Source: Sphingobacterium spiritivorum (GTDB lineage Bacteria; Bacteroidota; Bacteroidia; Sphingobacteriales; Sphingobacteriaceae). From it: DNA of 64,000 nucleotides. The notes under the pieces were generated by a model. The model was not told where the DNA came from and ran no database searches. It saw only the letters and a program-made list of their open reading frames with translations. Where the stretch lies: contig NZ_CP068083.1 in NCBI RefSeq assembly GCF_016725325.1, positions 3,596,001 to 3,660,000 of the forward strand. The letters are read 5' to 3'. Within the stretch, counting starts at the first letter, position 1; each line of letters begins with the position of its first letter. Below are positions 27,260 through 36,447 of this stretch, piece by piece. A program made the position numbers and the translations under genes.

Positions 27260-27934
27260 ATGGAAAAATTTAAGGTAGATTACAGCGAAATGTCTCACTT
27301 TAAGGGTATACGGATATTATATGAATATCTGGAAGAAGGATTGGATTATGCCCGTGAAAATGGCATTCGTGAGGTTTGTATCTGGACGGAGGGAGATTGG
27401 AGTAAGATGCCGGTTAATTTTGACTTTCTAAAAGACGGAGATTTTATTGAAACTTTTCATTGGCTGGTTCCGATGTCAAAAAAGTCAGATATTAACGGAT
27501 TAAAGCATATGCAGGAATTAAAGAATCTGCGCTGGAGTGCTGCAGGAGAATTTAATCTGGATCTGTCGATATTTCCGGTTCTGGAAAAACTTAATATTAG
27601 CTATGGACCGAAAATTAGCGGATGGGATAAGTTGACATCTTTGAAAGAATTGCTGATTGGCGGTGTTAAGTATGCTGACCTGTCTTTTCTGAAGCATGCT
27701 GTCAATCTGGAATACCTGCGTATTATTGGCGGATCATTTGAATCTATAGAAGGTCTCGAAAATTGCAGCAAACTCACTACGCTTTTTCTCCAGAAGTGCA
27801 ATGCATTAAGCAGACTTCAACCTACTATTCATCATCTGAATCAACTGGAACAACTGAACCTGGAGGGCTGCAAAAAGCTGAATTCAGAAGAACAACTTGC
27901 AGGATTGACAATAAAACATATATCTATTTTGTAA
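27260..27934 (+). CDS. leucine-rich-repeat-like protein
   Basis: This 224-residue cytoplasmic protein shows a run of ~21-24-residue leucine-rich strands from ~residue 85 (LKHMQELKNLRW, FPVLEKLNISY, LTSLKELLIGG, AVNLEYLRIIGG, CSKLTTLFLQKC, LNQLEQLNLEGC). The N-terminal ~80 residues are unassigned. It begins 39 bases after the HEAT-repeat gene. LRR proteins of this kind mediate protein contacts; no effector domain is present. It could be an immunity or adaptor protein, but nothing in the sequence proves that. Confidence 0.7.
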   Translation: MEKFKVDYSEMSHFKGIRILYEYLEEGLDYARENGIREVCIWTEGDWSKMPVNFDFLKDGDFIETFHWLVPMSKKSDINGLKHMQELKNLRWSAAGEFNLDLSIFPVLEKLNISYGPKISGWDKLTSLKELLIGGVKYADLSFLKHAVNLEYLRIIGGSFESIEGLENCSKLTTLFLQKCNALSRLQPTIHHLNQLEQLNLEGCKKLNSEEQLAGLTIKHISIL

Positions 27935-28078
27935 ACTTACTGTATACTTTTTTCCAATATAAGATGTACACTGATGCTTAAATGCAGAGAAAAATATTTC
28001 CCAAGCATACTAATTTCCAAAACCATATATTATCTCGAAACATGTTTTTGGAGGTAGTTTTAATCTAATCTTTTGGAA

Positions 28079-29146
28079 CTACTTTTTTTCTTTTAAATGT
28101 TTCCCGGCCTCTTTTAAGATCATTACACTTTGAGCAGGAACAATACCATTTCCATCCGGACCGATATTAAGCAATAAATTCCCTCCCTTTTTATTAATCT
28201 CTTCCAGCTTATTCTCTATATCTTTAGGCGTTTTCCAGTCATTGTCAGACTTTTTGTATCCCCATGAATTGTTCATCGTATAACATGCTTCCCAATAGTA
28301 ATCTAAGCCTGTTGCCGGATGTTCCTGCTCAGGAGTGCCAAAATCCCTGTAAAATTCTTCTCTCTTAGCTACACGATTGTTAATGATAATGGAAGGTTTT
28401 AAGGTTCGGATATATTCATACAATTCTTGTCCTGATTCCATATCCCACCAATTGACCCAATCACCGTCAAACCAAAGAATATCTGTATCATAATTATCAA
28501 TTAATTCCTTGATCTGGTTTTTCATGTATTGAATGTATTCTTGTTTTTTCTCTGGTCGTATAGCAACTTGAAACCAATGATCAGCATTCTTCTTTCCTTC
28601 AGGGTTTCGATATTGAGAACTATGGTGCCAATCAATAATACTGTAATAAGTCCCGAATTTTATTCCTTCTTTCTTACATGCATCTGCCAGTTCCTTTAGA
28701 ATATCCCGACCCTTCATTGATGTAGAAGCGATGTCAAAATCAGTATAGGGTGAGTCCCATAGACAAAAACCCTCATGATGCTTAGTGGTTACGACTAAGT
28801 ATTTCATCCCTGCTTCTTTAGCCAGTCTGACTATTTTCTTAGCATTGAATTTTTTTGGATTCCAGGTATGCGTTAATAATGCGTACTCTTGACTTTGTAT
28901 GTCAGCATTGGCTTGTATCCACTCCGCATAACCTTCTATATCTTTTCCCTGATACTCACCGCCAAGCTGACTGTATAAACCAAAATGGATAAACATACCA
29001 TATTTGGCGTTGACGAACCATTGCATACGTTTATCAAAGTCCTGCTTCGATTCATTAAGATACTTGACCTGAGCATTTACAGTCTTTAAGCTGCCAACAG
29101 AAAAAATGCCAGTCATTAAGAGGAATGACAAGGTTAATAATTTCAT
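28079..29146 (-). CDS. secreted alpha-L-fucosidase-like glycoside hydrolase (GH29)
   Basis: This 355-residue protein has a signal peptide ending VNAQ. It carries the GH29 core: WFVNAKYGMFIHFGLYSQ, VVTTKHHEGFCLWDS, the nucleophile region DILWFDGDW (Asp in WFDGDW), and a C-terminal NLLLNIGPDGNG. Family members cleave alpha-L-fucose from glycans. It is shorter than many GH29 enzymes because it has no extra C-terminal beta domain. The secreted location fits a role in using host or plant glycans with the Sus system at the start of the window, but it is 28 kb away and not in that locus. Confidence 0.9.
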   Translation of the reverse strand: MKLLTLSFLLMTGIFSVGSLKTVNAQVKYLNESKQDFDKRMQWFVNAKYGMFIHFGLYSQLGGEYQGKDIEGYAEWIQANADIQSQEYALLTHTWNPKKFNAKKIVRLAKEAGMKYLVVTTKHHEGFCLWDSPYTDFDIASTSMKGRDILKELADACKKEGIKFGTYYSIIDWHHSSQYRNPEGKKNADHWFQVAIRPEKKQEYIQYMKNQIKELIDNYDTDILWFDGDWVNWWDMESGQELYEYIRTLKPSIIINNRVAKREEFYRDFGTPEQEHPATGLDYYWEACYTMNNSWGYKKSDNDWKTPKDIENKLEEINKKGGNLLLNIGPDGNGIVPAQSVMILKEAGKHLKEKK

Positions 29147-29519
29147 TTTTACGAATAATTAGTGCTGATTAAAGATAGATAAAGAATCTGATTATAAGCT
29201 GATTAATTTAAATTTTGAATGTAGTGTAAGTGTGAATATTTTATTTAATAAACCCTAGTACTTTTCTAAACCAATCACCTAAAAATGTTTTTGTATTTTG
29301 CATCAAATAGTCTGATTCCAAATTAAACAATAGATTTCCAGTTAAACTTCAGTAATAAACTTGACTCTTATGCTTCTGTTCTTATATACCGTTATCCCTT
29401 TATCTCCATATACAGGCATTTTGCCCTCTTTAATCTTGATATAAAATACCTAGTGGTAGCTATTTATTTAGGGTATTTTTTTCTATAAATTTAATATAGT
29501 AAGCATCATCTAAATAGGC
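29147..29519. other. A/T-rich intergenic region between divergent genes
   Basis: 373 bases with no credible open frame. They separate the GH29 gene (minus) from the first papain-like protease (plus) and so must hold both promoters, but I see no convincing TAnnTTTG box. A/T-rich character begins here and continues to ~36.2 kb. Confidence 0.5.
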
Positions 29520-31352
29520 ATGAACCGAAAGAAATTTATAAAAAACAGTTTACTGGCAAGCGGATCTATTCTGCTGCCTAATGCTATTTTGGCTTTTGGT
29601 ACTGAAACGCAGAAAGCCCAAAGTACATCCTATAGGTTTTTGAGTGTACCTGATCCCAACCGCTTTAAACTGGCCAATAACGGAACAAAGTTCTTTGAAT
29701 CGTCATTAAGCATTATGGGTAACAGTTTTAACCTCGATCTTGGCCGAAAATACTTTCTTTCCGAAAATACCAATGGATTTGCAACCCCCTGTTTACTTCA
29801 GATGCAGGATACTGAGCATTGGGCCTTTGTACCCGAACTTTACAAGGACCAAAAAGTAAATGGCTTTATTGTAAAGGTGTGTGACGGCCTGCCATGCGAA
29901 GAAATCAGAATATTTACACACGAACAACAGGGGCATTATGCCTTTTGGGGCAAACCCTATTTAGGTCAGCCTACTTTGTACCATTACAATTTTGATGGAT
30001 TTTATCTGATACGGGCCCACTTGGAAAATGGCAAATGGATCAACCACCGATTAATGCCGATGTACCCCAATGAAATTGAAATCTTATACCAGCAGCAGGC
30101 AAAACAAATACAACAAGCAGGATTAGTTGAACAGTTTGGTTACGACTTTACAATACACAAAGACGGATTTTACCAGTTTTTAGCCCTAAAAAACGATTGG
30201 AAACAAAGCCTTATTACTAAAGATAAAGAAAGCTATGAATCAGAAAACCCAGCAACCATATACAGCAATTCATACAATATACCACAAATTAACACCAACA
30301 ATGAATTTAGCTATACCAACCCCTTTATACCCATTTGGTGTAAAGGTGATGACTATAGCCACGCTATTGTAAAGCCAACCGAATTTTACGAAGAAGTAGC
30401 AGGAACTAAAATTGAAATACCTGATATGCCAGCCTATAAAACCCAAGATGAACTTGGAGAATGTAGAGCATTCGCTTTAGCGGTACTTTTACAGCATTAC
30501 ACTTGTCACAAATGGAAAAGTGATATTCCAGATTGTAAAAATCCACCTCCAGACAGTGCTATTTCATACTTCGGGCTATTAGCATATACAAATCAAAATA
30601 TTGGCAGTTCAGGCACTTTTGAGCCCAATCAGGAAAATGCTAAAAGTATGCGTGATATCATTGATGATCTCTCTAAAAGTGGTAATAAATTAATTTTAGA
30701 ATCCTGTAAAACATTTGATGGTCTCGTAAATAGTTTTAGTTATTCGGGTAAAGCTGGATTAGAGAAAAGAGATAAGTTTTTTGCCAGTCTTAAAGGAATT
30801 TACGAAAGTAAAAAGAGTATAGCAGAAGCTGATTATAAAGAGTATATATCGGAAATTAATAAATCCTCAGGTATGAATATCACTAGTAATGATCTGAATA
30901 AGGCTCTTAATAAAGACACATTTGATCATTTTCTTTATTCATTATTTTTTGATGGATGTAAGATGGAAAATTTCCCATCTGGATTCAGGGCAGCAGGTTA
31001 TCCATTAGATTCAATGGATGTGAGTGTGTCAGATATTAAGAACCAAATCCTTAAAGGATTAAATAAAAATGTTCCAGTGATGTTGCCTTCTTTATGTATA
31101 TCTCAAAACACAGGGAATGAATGCAAATTGTCACATGCAGGTGTCATTTCGGGCTATAAAAAAGTGTGTGAGACAAACAATAACACCAAGTGCAAAGACT
31201 TATTTAAATTACATAATTCGTGGGGTGTCGAATGGCAGAAGATGAATAATGATGGATGGGTGGATGCAGATACATTGTTACAAAATGTCGTTAAATTAAA
31301 ATCTGCTATGCAATATCGTATCGCTTCAAATACGGTGATGTGGTTAGATTAA
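29520..31352 (+). CDS. Tat-type exported papain-like (C1) cysteine protease
   Basis: This 610-residue protein has a leader with the RK form of the twin-arginine motif (NRKKFIK) and a hydrophobic stretch to ~residue 26. Residues ~30-295 are a conserved unassigned region. The C-terminal half is papain-like: Gln309 and Cys315 at the canonical -6 spacing in TQDELGECRAFA, His539 in LSHAGVISGY, and Asn566 in LHNSWGVEW. All three catalytic-type residues are therefore present. A second, decayed copy follows after 12 bases. The substrate is unknown; an exported toxin or degradative protease is possible. Confidence 0.75.
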   Translation: MNRKKFIKNSLLASGSILLPNAILAFGTETQKAQSTSYRFLSVPDPNRFKLANNGTKFFESSLSIMGNSFNLDLGRKYFLSENTNGFATPCLLQMQDTEHWAFVPELYKDQKVNGFIVKVCDGLPCEEIRIFTHEQQGHYAFWGKPYLGQPTLYHYNFDGFYLIRAHLENGKWINHRLMPMYPNEIEILYQQQAKQIQQAGLVEQFGYDFTIHKDGFYQFLALKNDWKQSLITKDKESYESENPATIYSNSYNIPQINTNNEFSYTNPFIPIWCKGDDYSHAIVKPTEFYEEVAGTKIEIPDMPAYKTQDELGECRAFALAVLLQHYTCHKWKSDIPDCKNPPPDSAISYFGLLAYTNQNIGSSGTFEPNQENAKSMRDIIDDLSKSGNKLILESCKTFDGLVNSFSYSGKAGLEKRDKFFASLKGIYESKKSIAEADYKEYISEINKSSGMNITSNDLNKALNKDTFDHFLYSLFFDGCKMENFPSGFRAAGYPLDSMDVSVSDIKNQILKGLNKNVPVMLPSLCISQNTGNECKLSHAGVISGYKKVCETNNNTKCKDLFKLHNSWGVEWQKMNNDGWVDADTLLQNVVKLKSAMQYRIASNTVMWLD

Positions 31353-31364
31353 TTAGAAGGTATT

Positions 31365-33188
31365 ATGAACCGAAAGAAATTTATAAAAAACAGTTTACTG
31401 GCAAGCGGATCTATTCTGCTGCCTAATTCTATTTTGGCTTTTGGTACTGAAATGCAGAAAGCCAATAATACATCCTATAGGTTTTTGAGTGTACCTAATC
31501 CCAACCGCTTTAAACTGGCCAATAACGGAACAAAGTTCTTTGAATCGTCATTAAGCATTATGGGTAACAGGCTAAAGCTCGATCTTGGCCGAAAATACTT
31601 TGTTTCCGAAAATACCAATGGATTTGCAACGCCCTGTTTACTTCAGATGCAGGATACTGAGCATTGGGCCTTTGTCCCCGAACTTTACAAGGACCAAAAA
31701 GTAAATGGCTTTATTGTAAAGATGTGTGACGGCCTGCCATGCGAAGAAACCAAAATATTTACCCATTAGCAACAGGGGTATTATGCCTTTTGGGGCAAAT
31801 CCTATTTAGGTCAGCCTACTTTGTACCATTATAATTTTGATGGATTTTATCTGATGCGGGCACACTTGGAAAATGGCAAATGGATCAATCACCGATTAAT
31901 GCCGATGTACCCCAATGAAATTGAAATTTTATACCAGCAACAGGCAAAACTAATCCAATAAACAGGATTAGCTGAACAGTTTGGTTACGACTTTACAATA
32001 CAAAAGGACGGATTTTACCAGTTTTTAGCCCTAAAAAACGATTGGGAACAAAGTCTCATTACTAAAGAAAAGGAAAGCTACGAATCAGAAAATCCGGCAA
32101 CCATATACAGCAATTCATACAATATACCACAAATTAACACCAACAATGAATTTAGCTATACCAACCCCTTTATACCCATTTGGTGTAAAGGTGATGACTA
32201 TAGCCACGCTGTTGTAAAGCCAACCGAGTTTTATGAGGAAATACCAGGTTCCAAGATTTTGATACCGAATATGCCTGCATACAAAACACAGGATGATTTA
32301 GGAGATTGTAAAGCATTTAGTTTGGCTGCCATATTACAACAGTATGTCAACACAAAATGGAAGACTGATATTCCCGATCCTAGAAATCCACCTGCTGACA
32401 GTGCCATATCCTATTTTGGATTGATGGCTTATACAAATCAAATTCCAGATCAACCAAATACACTACAACCAAATCAAAATATAGGGAAAGGTATGCACGA
32501 AATAATAAATGATCTTTCTAATTCAGGAAACCAATTAATATTAGAAGATTGTAAACCTTTTGAAAATCTAACAAAGGAGTTTAGTTTAAATGGCAAAAAT
32601 GGATTAGTTAAAAGAGATCAGTTTTTAAGTTACTTAAAAAACGTTTATGAAAGACTGAAGAGCATTAGCGAGGTGGACTGTATGGAAGAAGTGATAACAC
32701 TTAATGGTTTTGTTGATTTAAATTTCAACCAGTCAACTTTAAAAAAAGCACTTACAAAGAATAATTTCGACCAATTTTTATATGTCTTATTTTTCAATGA
32801 TTGCAAGTTCTTGGATTTTCCGACTGGTTTTAGTGCTGCTGCATTTCCTTTAGATTCTATGGATGTAACACCCGATGAAGTAAAAAAACAAATTATTAAA
32901 GGCCTGAAATATGGGAAACCTGTACTTTTATCATCACTTTGTATATCCCAGAATAAGGGCAATGACTGTAAAATGAGTCATTCATTAGTTCTTTCAGGTT
33001 ATAAACAGGCTAAAAAAGAACATGAAACAAAAGATGTATTTAAAGTGCATAATTCATGGGGATTGGAATGGCAACTTCAAAATAATGATGGTTGGGTGGA
33101 TGCTGATGCCATTACAAATAACGCCTGCAGGACTAATTCTGCAAGGGGATATAGAATAGATTCAGGATGTGTAATGTGGTTAGATTAA
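31365..33188 (+). pseudogene. decayed tandem copy of the papain-like protease gene
   Basis: The copy is collinear with the gene at 29520 (offset 1845 bases, no indel in the first half) and in one frame from ATG 31365 to the stop at 33186-33188. It is interrupted by TAG at 31767-31769 (residue 135; intact copy has a Glu codon there) and TAA at 31959-31961 (residue 199; Gln codon in the intact copy). The first ~860 bases are nearly identical to copy 1, but from about 32225 the protease half is much more diverged. The protease residues (TQDDLGDCKAF, MSHSLVLSGY, VHNSWGLEW) are intact, so the C-terminal part alone might still be made. Confidence 0.85.
32259..33188 (+). CDS. papain-like protease domain fragment, possibly still expressed
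   Basis: This 309-codon open stretch is the C-terminal part of the broken copy, downstream of both stop codons. It opens with a TTG (32259) or ATG (32271) and contains Gln and Cys in TQDDLGDCKAF at the papain spacing, His in MSHSLVLSGY and Asn in VHNSWG. It lacks the leader, so if made it would stay in the cytoplasm. I see no ribosome-binding site, so translation is doubtful. Confidence 0.35.
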   Translation: MIPNMPAYKTQDDLGDCKAFSLAAILQQYVNTKWKTDIPDPRNPPADSAISYFGLMAYTNQIPDQPNTLQPNQNIGKGMHEIINDLSNSGNQLILEDCKPFENLTKEFSLNGKNGLVKRDQFLSYLKNVYERLKSISEVDCMEEVITLNGFVDLNFNQSTLKKALTKNNFDQFLYVLFFNDCKFLDFPTGFSAAAFPLDSMDVTPDEVKKQIIKGLKYGKPVLLSSLCISQNKGNDCKMSHSLVLSGYKQAKKEHETKDVFKVHNSWGLEWQLQNNDGWVDADAITNNACRTNSARGYRIDSGCVMWLD

Positions 33189-33416
33189 GAAATAAAATAT
33201 AAGCGGAAAAGTCGAACGCCACATTGGAAGGTAGGCAAAATAAAAGATATAAATAAATGAATAACAGGGTTTACCAAAAGCGGGATTGAATTGCTTAGAT
33301 TGCAAGGTTCAATAGTTGTAATTCTATTGAACTTTTACACTAAAAATCCCCGCTTTAGGCGAGCCTCTGACCGTTAGCGGTAATTCAGACCAACCCTACA
33401 AAACAGAAAGAAGTAT

Positions 33417-34163
33417 ATGGAAAAAAAATTCACGAAAGATTATATTGAAATTTCTAATGAATTCAGAAAATCTGATGCTTCAAAAGAAAGCGTAGAAAAA
33501 TTATATGACTTACTTTATGACTTACAAAGTTCAAGCAGGACAAAAAGTGACGACTTGACACTTTCAAATTTATACAGTTTGTTAGGGTTTCATCAGTCAG
33601 CTTACGAAACTTTCAAATCAGCGACTGATTTGACCGATAGAAAAAATACGTCTAAACTTTATGTGTTGGAAGAAAAGGCCAAGTCGCGTAAAAATGATTT
33701 TATCATTAAGGACATCAGAAAGTTTAGACAGCGAAATGAAAAGACTGAACTTTTGATAACTGATTTTTTAGTTTCTACAACGGAAGAAAACAAGGTTGCA
33801 ATTATTGACAAAGATGTTGTTATTTTCAATAAAGTAGTTAAGAACGATAAAGTAGAAATTTTCATTTATGGAGAACATAAATTTGAAAACTTTACAGACA
33901 AGATAATAGACTACATTTTTTGGTTAGGCGACTGCAAAAAAGAGTTAATAGAATTTTACAACAAGGAATTAAGTGAAGATAGTGGTGAAGAAGCAGACAA
34001 AGACTGGTATGACACTTTAGAAATTTATAGGTTAAGAATAATTGTTGGACAAAACGGAAATCTTTATGCCGAAATTTCAGGCGGTGACGATTTTTCTCAA
34101 GACCATATTTTGGACATTGAAATTGAAAACAAAACAATAACAGCAATGAACTACGATGGATAA
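33417..34163 (+). CDS. hypothetical protein, DUF2262-like
   Basis: This 248-residue protein has an N-terminal helical region (SKESVEKLYDLLYDLQSS), a middle segment reading IIDKDVVIFNKVVKNDKVEIFIYGEH, and an acidic C-terminus with WYDTLEIYRLRIIVGQNG, AEISGGDDFSQDHILDIEIE. The end resembles DUF2262, a family seen among polymorphic-toxin immunity-type genes; this match is from memory and tentative. It is A/T-rich with Lys-heavy codon use like the rest of the 29.5-36 kb stretch. There is no toxin gene next to it. It lies 228 bases after the broken protease. Confidence 0.6.
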   Translation: MEKKFTKDYIEISNEFRKSDASKESVEKLYDLLYDLQSSSRTKSDDLTLSNLYSLLGFHQSAYETFKSATDLTDRKNTSKLYVLEEKAKSRKNDFIIKDIRKFRQRNEKTELLITDFLVSTTEENKVAIIDKDVVIFNKVVKNDKVEIFIYGEHKFENFTDKIIDYIFWLGDCKKELIEFYNKELSEDSGEEADKDWYDTLEIYRLRIIVGQNGNLYAEISGGDDFSQDHILDIEIENKTITAMNYDG

Positions 34164-35025
34164 ACCACCTACCGCTCTAACAAGGATTTGCAAAAAAAAT
34201 GGGTCTGAAATGCTTCTATAAAACATTTTCAGAAGTGTGGCGACAAGTAGTCCTTTTTATCCGTCCTTGGGCAAGCTGTGAAACGTTAATACTGAGCAGT
34301 GGGACTATAATAAACGGAAAGGAAAATACGAATAAAACACTTTGACAATTGTAAGTGAATTAATTGAACAACCATCACTCTCTCAATACCTGCAATTAAG
34401 CTAATAGCCTATTTGTTCGTGTTTTTCAATAATTCTACTTATACAAACATCAAGATGTTCAGTGATGGAATGGCAAATGATTTAATACTATTCAATGAGT
34501 AGGGTAGAAGCCTTTAAGTTTACTCACCGAATTACTCACTTATTTTTAGGGAATTGGTGCAAATTTTGGGATGTCTTGTAAAAGTAAAAAGCCTCAACGA
34601 AAGTTGAGGCTTTCTCTGTGAACCTATTGGTACGAAACTCGAACTCCTTATTGGAAGATTGATGCCATAAAAAGCGGCATTTATCCATATCATGGAAAGT
34701 GAAATGGAGCGTATCAAGAATGACCCCGATTTACAGCATTTGATACAGCAGGAGTGAATTAGTGCCAATTCACCGTTAAACATTAATCAAATTTTCTATC
34801 TTTGTGGTCTGTTATACTATATCTAACATATTATCTGGTCTTACTCGAAAGACAACTCTAAAAACAGAGTGATTAATGCATTGAAATCTTTTGATTTTTA
34901 ATGCACAGATAATCCTATCGACTTATTTCTTAATCTTAAACAAAACAAACGATTATCAAATCGATTGCATATCACTTTTTGTAGTGTATTCTACATTTCG
35001 AAATGTGATGACACGATGAATAAAA
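34164..35025. other. long non-coding, A/T-rich gap with a gene remnant and a hairpin
   Basis: 862 bases with no complete gene. A plus-strand fragment at 34671-34757 reads AAFIHIMESEMERIKNDPD and ends QQE with a stop; it looks like the tail of a lost coding sequence. A hairpin GCCTCAAC-GAAA-GTTGAGGC lies at 34591-34610 with a T-run on either strand side, able to terminate transcripts from either direction. A minus-strand open stretch around 34532-34783 is an overlap of that remnant and is not a gene. This fits debris from past insertion or deletion. Confidence 0.55.
34587..34615 (-). terminator. bidirectional terminator-like hairpin in the 34 kb gap
   Basis: An 8-bp perfect stem (GCCTCAAC/GTTGAGGC) with a GAAA tetraloop. 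Read on the minus strand it is followed by TTTTTACTTTT, the better U-tract; on the plus strand by TTTCT. Confidence 0.6.
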
Positions 35026-35865
35026 ATGAATAGTAAACAGTTAATAAGTAGAGACATAGAGCTATTTTACAATAGAGCATCCGAAGAAACTCGACTTGAC
35101 AAAGGAATGGGAGTATTTGAATTTGAAAGAATTAAATCACTCATAGAAAAATACATTCCAACTTCATCTTCAAAAATAATAGACATTGGTGGTGGTACGG
35201 GAAAGTATTCGGAATGGCTTGCTAAAAAAGGACATCAAGTTCATTTGGTAGAGCCAGTTGCAAAACATATACAAATAGCGCAAAACAGAGCAAATAGATT
35301 AAAAAACAAGTTTTCTATACATTTAGGAGAAGCTCGAAAATTAGAATTTCCAGATAATTATGCAAACCTGATCATACTGCATGGCCCTCTTTATCATCTC
35401 CAAAAAAAGGAGGATAGAGATTTAGCCATTTGTGAGGCTAAACGTGTATTAAAGAATGGTGGGATTATTTTGGGTTTTGCCATCAATTATACGGCATCAA
35501 CATTGGTTGGTCTTTTAAATGGCTTAATTCACAAAAAACCATTTTTCGAAATGTGCAAAGAAGAATTAATAAGAGGTATGCACAATCCGCCTGATGATTT
35601 CCCTTGGCTTTTAGCAGAAGCATTTTATCATAAGCCAGAACAGCTAAAAGATGAATTTATAAATCAAGGCTTAACCTATCTAAATACGTATGCGGTTGAG
35701 GGTATGGCATGGTTGGATAAAGAATACTTTGCCAATATGCTGAATAACAAAAAACGAAGAACATTAATGGAACTTATTCAAGTTACTGAAAACGACAGCT
35801 ATCTCTTACCCTTTAGTCCACACATGATGATAGCTGTGCAAAAAAGATATAATTATGGAAAATAA
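35026..35865 (+). CDS. class I SAM-dependent methyltransferase
   Basis: This 279-residue protein has the Rossmann SAM-binding motif KIIDIGGGTGKYSEWLAKKG (about residues 46-65), an acidic residue at the end of strand 2 (VHLVEPV), and motif IV as LIILHGPLYHL. It lacks the NPPY motif of N6/glutamine methyltransferases, so a small-molecule or ubiquinone-like substrate is more likely. It overlaps the small downstream gene by 11 bases, suggesting translational coupling. A/T-rich codon use matches the surrounding accessory stretch. Confidence 0.82.
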   Translation: MNSKQLISRDIELFYNRASEETRLDKGMGVFEFERIKSLIEKYIPTSSSKIIDIGGGTGKYSEWLAKKGHQVHLVEPVAKHIQIAQNRANRLKNKFSIHLGEARKLEFPDNYANLIILHGPLYHLQKKEDRDLAICEAKRVLKNGGIILGFAINYTASTLVGLLNGLIHKKPFFEMCKEELIRGMHNPPDDFPWLLAEAFYHKPEQLKDEFINQGLTYLNTYAVEGMAWLDKEYFANMLNNKKRRTLMELIQVTENDSYLLPFSPHMMIAVQKRYNYGK

Positions 35866-36043
35866 AGAAAAATATTACAAAGCATTCATAGAAAATGACG
35901 GTCAACTCAATGAAATTGACCTCGGAGAAAAAATAGGACTTAACGAAGATGTAACAAACAAAATAATTGTACAGCTTCTATCTGAACATAAAATTGAATA
36001 TACAGAAAACAGAGCGTGTAATTACAGCCTAAGAAAAGGGTAA
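35855..36043 (+). CDS. small winged-helix-like protein
   Basis: This is a 62-residue protein whose sequence (KYYKAFIENDGQLNEIDLG, EDVTNKIIVQLLSEHKIEY) resembles the start of a winged-helix fold. The ATG at 35855 lies inside the end of the methyltransferase gene (11-base overlap), arguing for real, coupled expression. It may be a regulator or subunit of the methyltransferase. It is too short for a firm assignment. Confidence 0.55.
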   Translation: MENKEKYYKAFIENDGQLNEIDLGEKIGLNEDVTNKIIVQLLSEHKIEYTENRACNYSLRKG

Positions 36044-36189
36044 GAAAGAAAAATAACAGCGGGTAATGATAGCTAAATTATACAATTGAAACCTCTCATG
36101 GCGCAAGTCTTGTGTATTGGGCCCGAGGGTTAGGTGGCTTGTGCATTTATAGCTTTTCCTAGCGACCCTTCTATTAACAATCAAATAGC
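36044..36189. other. short non-coding gap at the end of the accessory stretch
   Basis: 146 bases between the small winged-helix gene and the tRNA terminator. No open frame and no clear site; the G/C-rich patch around 36100-36145 differs from the flanking A/T-rich DNA. It may mark the boundary of acquired DNA next to the tRNA. Confidence 0.35.
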
Positions 36190-36227
36190 ATAAAAACAAA
36201 AAAGCCTTTCATTTCTGAAAGGCTTTT
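36190..36227 (-). terminator. terminator after tRNA-Lys
   Basis: An 11-bp stem (AAAAGCCTTTC / GAAAGGCTTTT) with a 6-base loop lies 10 bases beyond the tRNA 3' end. On the minus strand it runs into TTTTTTGTTTTTA. Confidence 0.85.
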
Positions 36228-36236
36228 GAACTTTTG

Positions 36237-36309
36237 TGATCCCGCTGGGATTCGAACCCAGGACCCATACATTAAAAGTGTATTGCTCTACCAGCTGAGC
36301 TACGGAATC
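36237..36309 (-). tRNA. tRNA-Lys (anticodon UUU)
   Basis: On the minus strand the 73-nt gene starts GATTCCG with a matching acceptor 3' strand CGGGATC. The D-arm region is TAGCTCAGCTGGTAGAGC. The anticodon loop is CTTTTAA between ATACA/TGTAT stems, with anticodon TTT. The T-arm is CTGGGTTCGAATCCCAG. The 3' CCA is not encoded. It marks the edge between the core genes (prmC onward) and the A/T-rich accessory stretch, a common place for integration. Confidence 0.97.
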
Positions 36310-36447
36310 CTTTCTTTTTATGAACCGTTTCCGTTTCTGAAAGTGATGCAAAGATAGAATTTCTGTTAATATCCTCCAAATAATGCCTGCAATAAAATTT
36401 GATTTTTCATGTAACTGCCTAAAAGCTAAAAACATTAATTTGAAAAA

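Noticed and set aside
33320..34200. Integron-type attC sites flanking the DUF2262-like gene (CGTTAGCG-like text)
   Set aside because: The core does not match the GTTRRRY/RYYYAAC pattern and no integron integrase is present.
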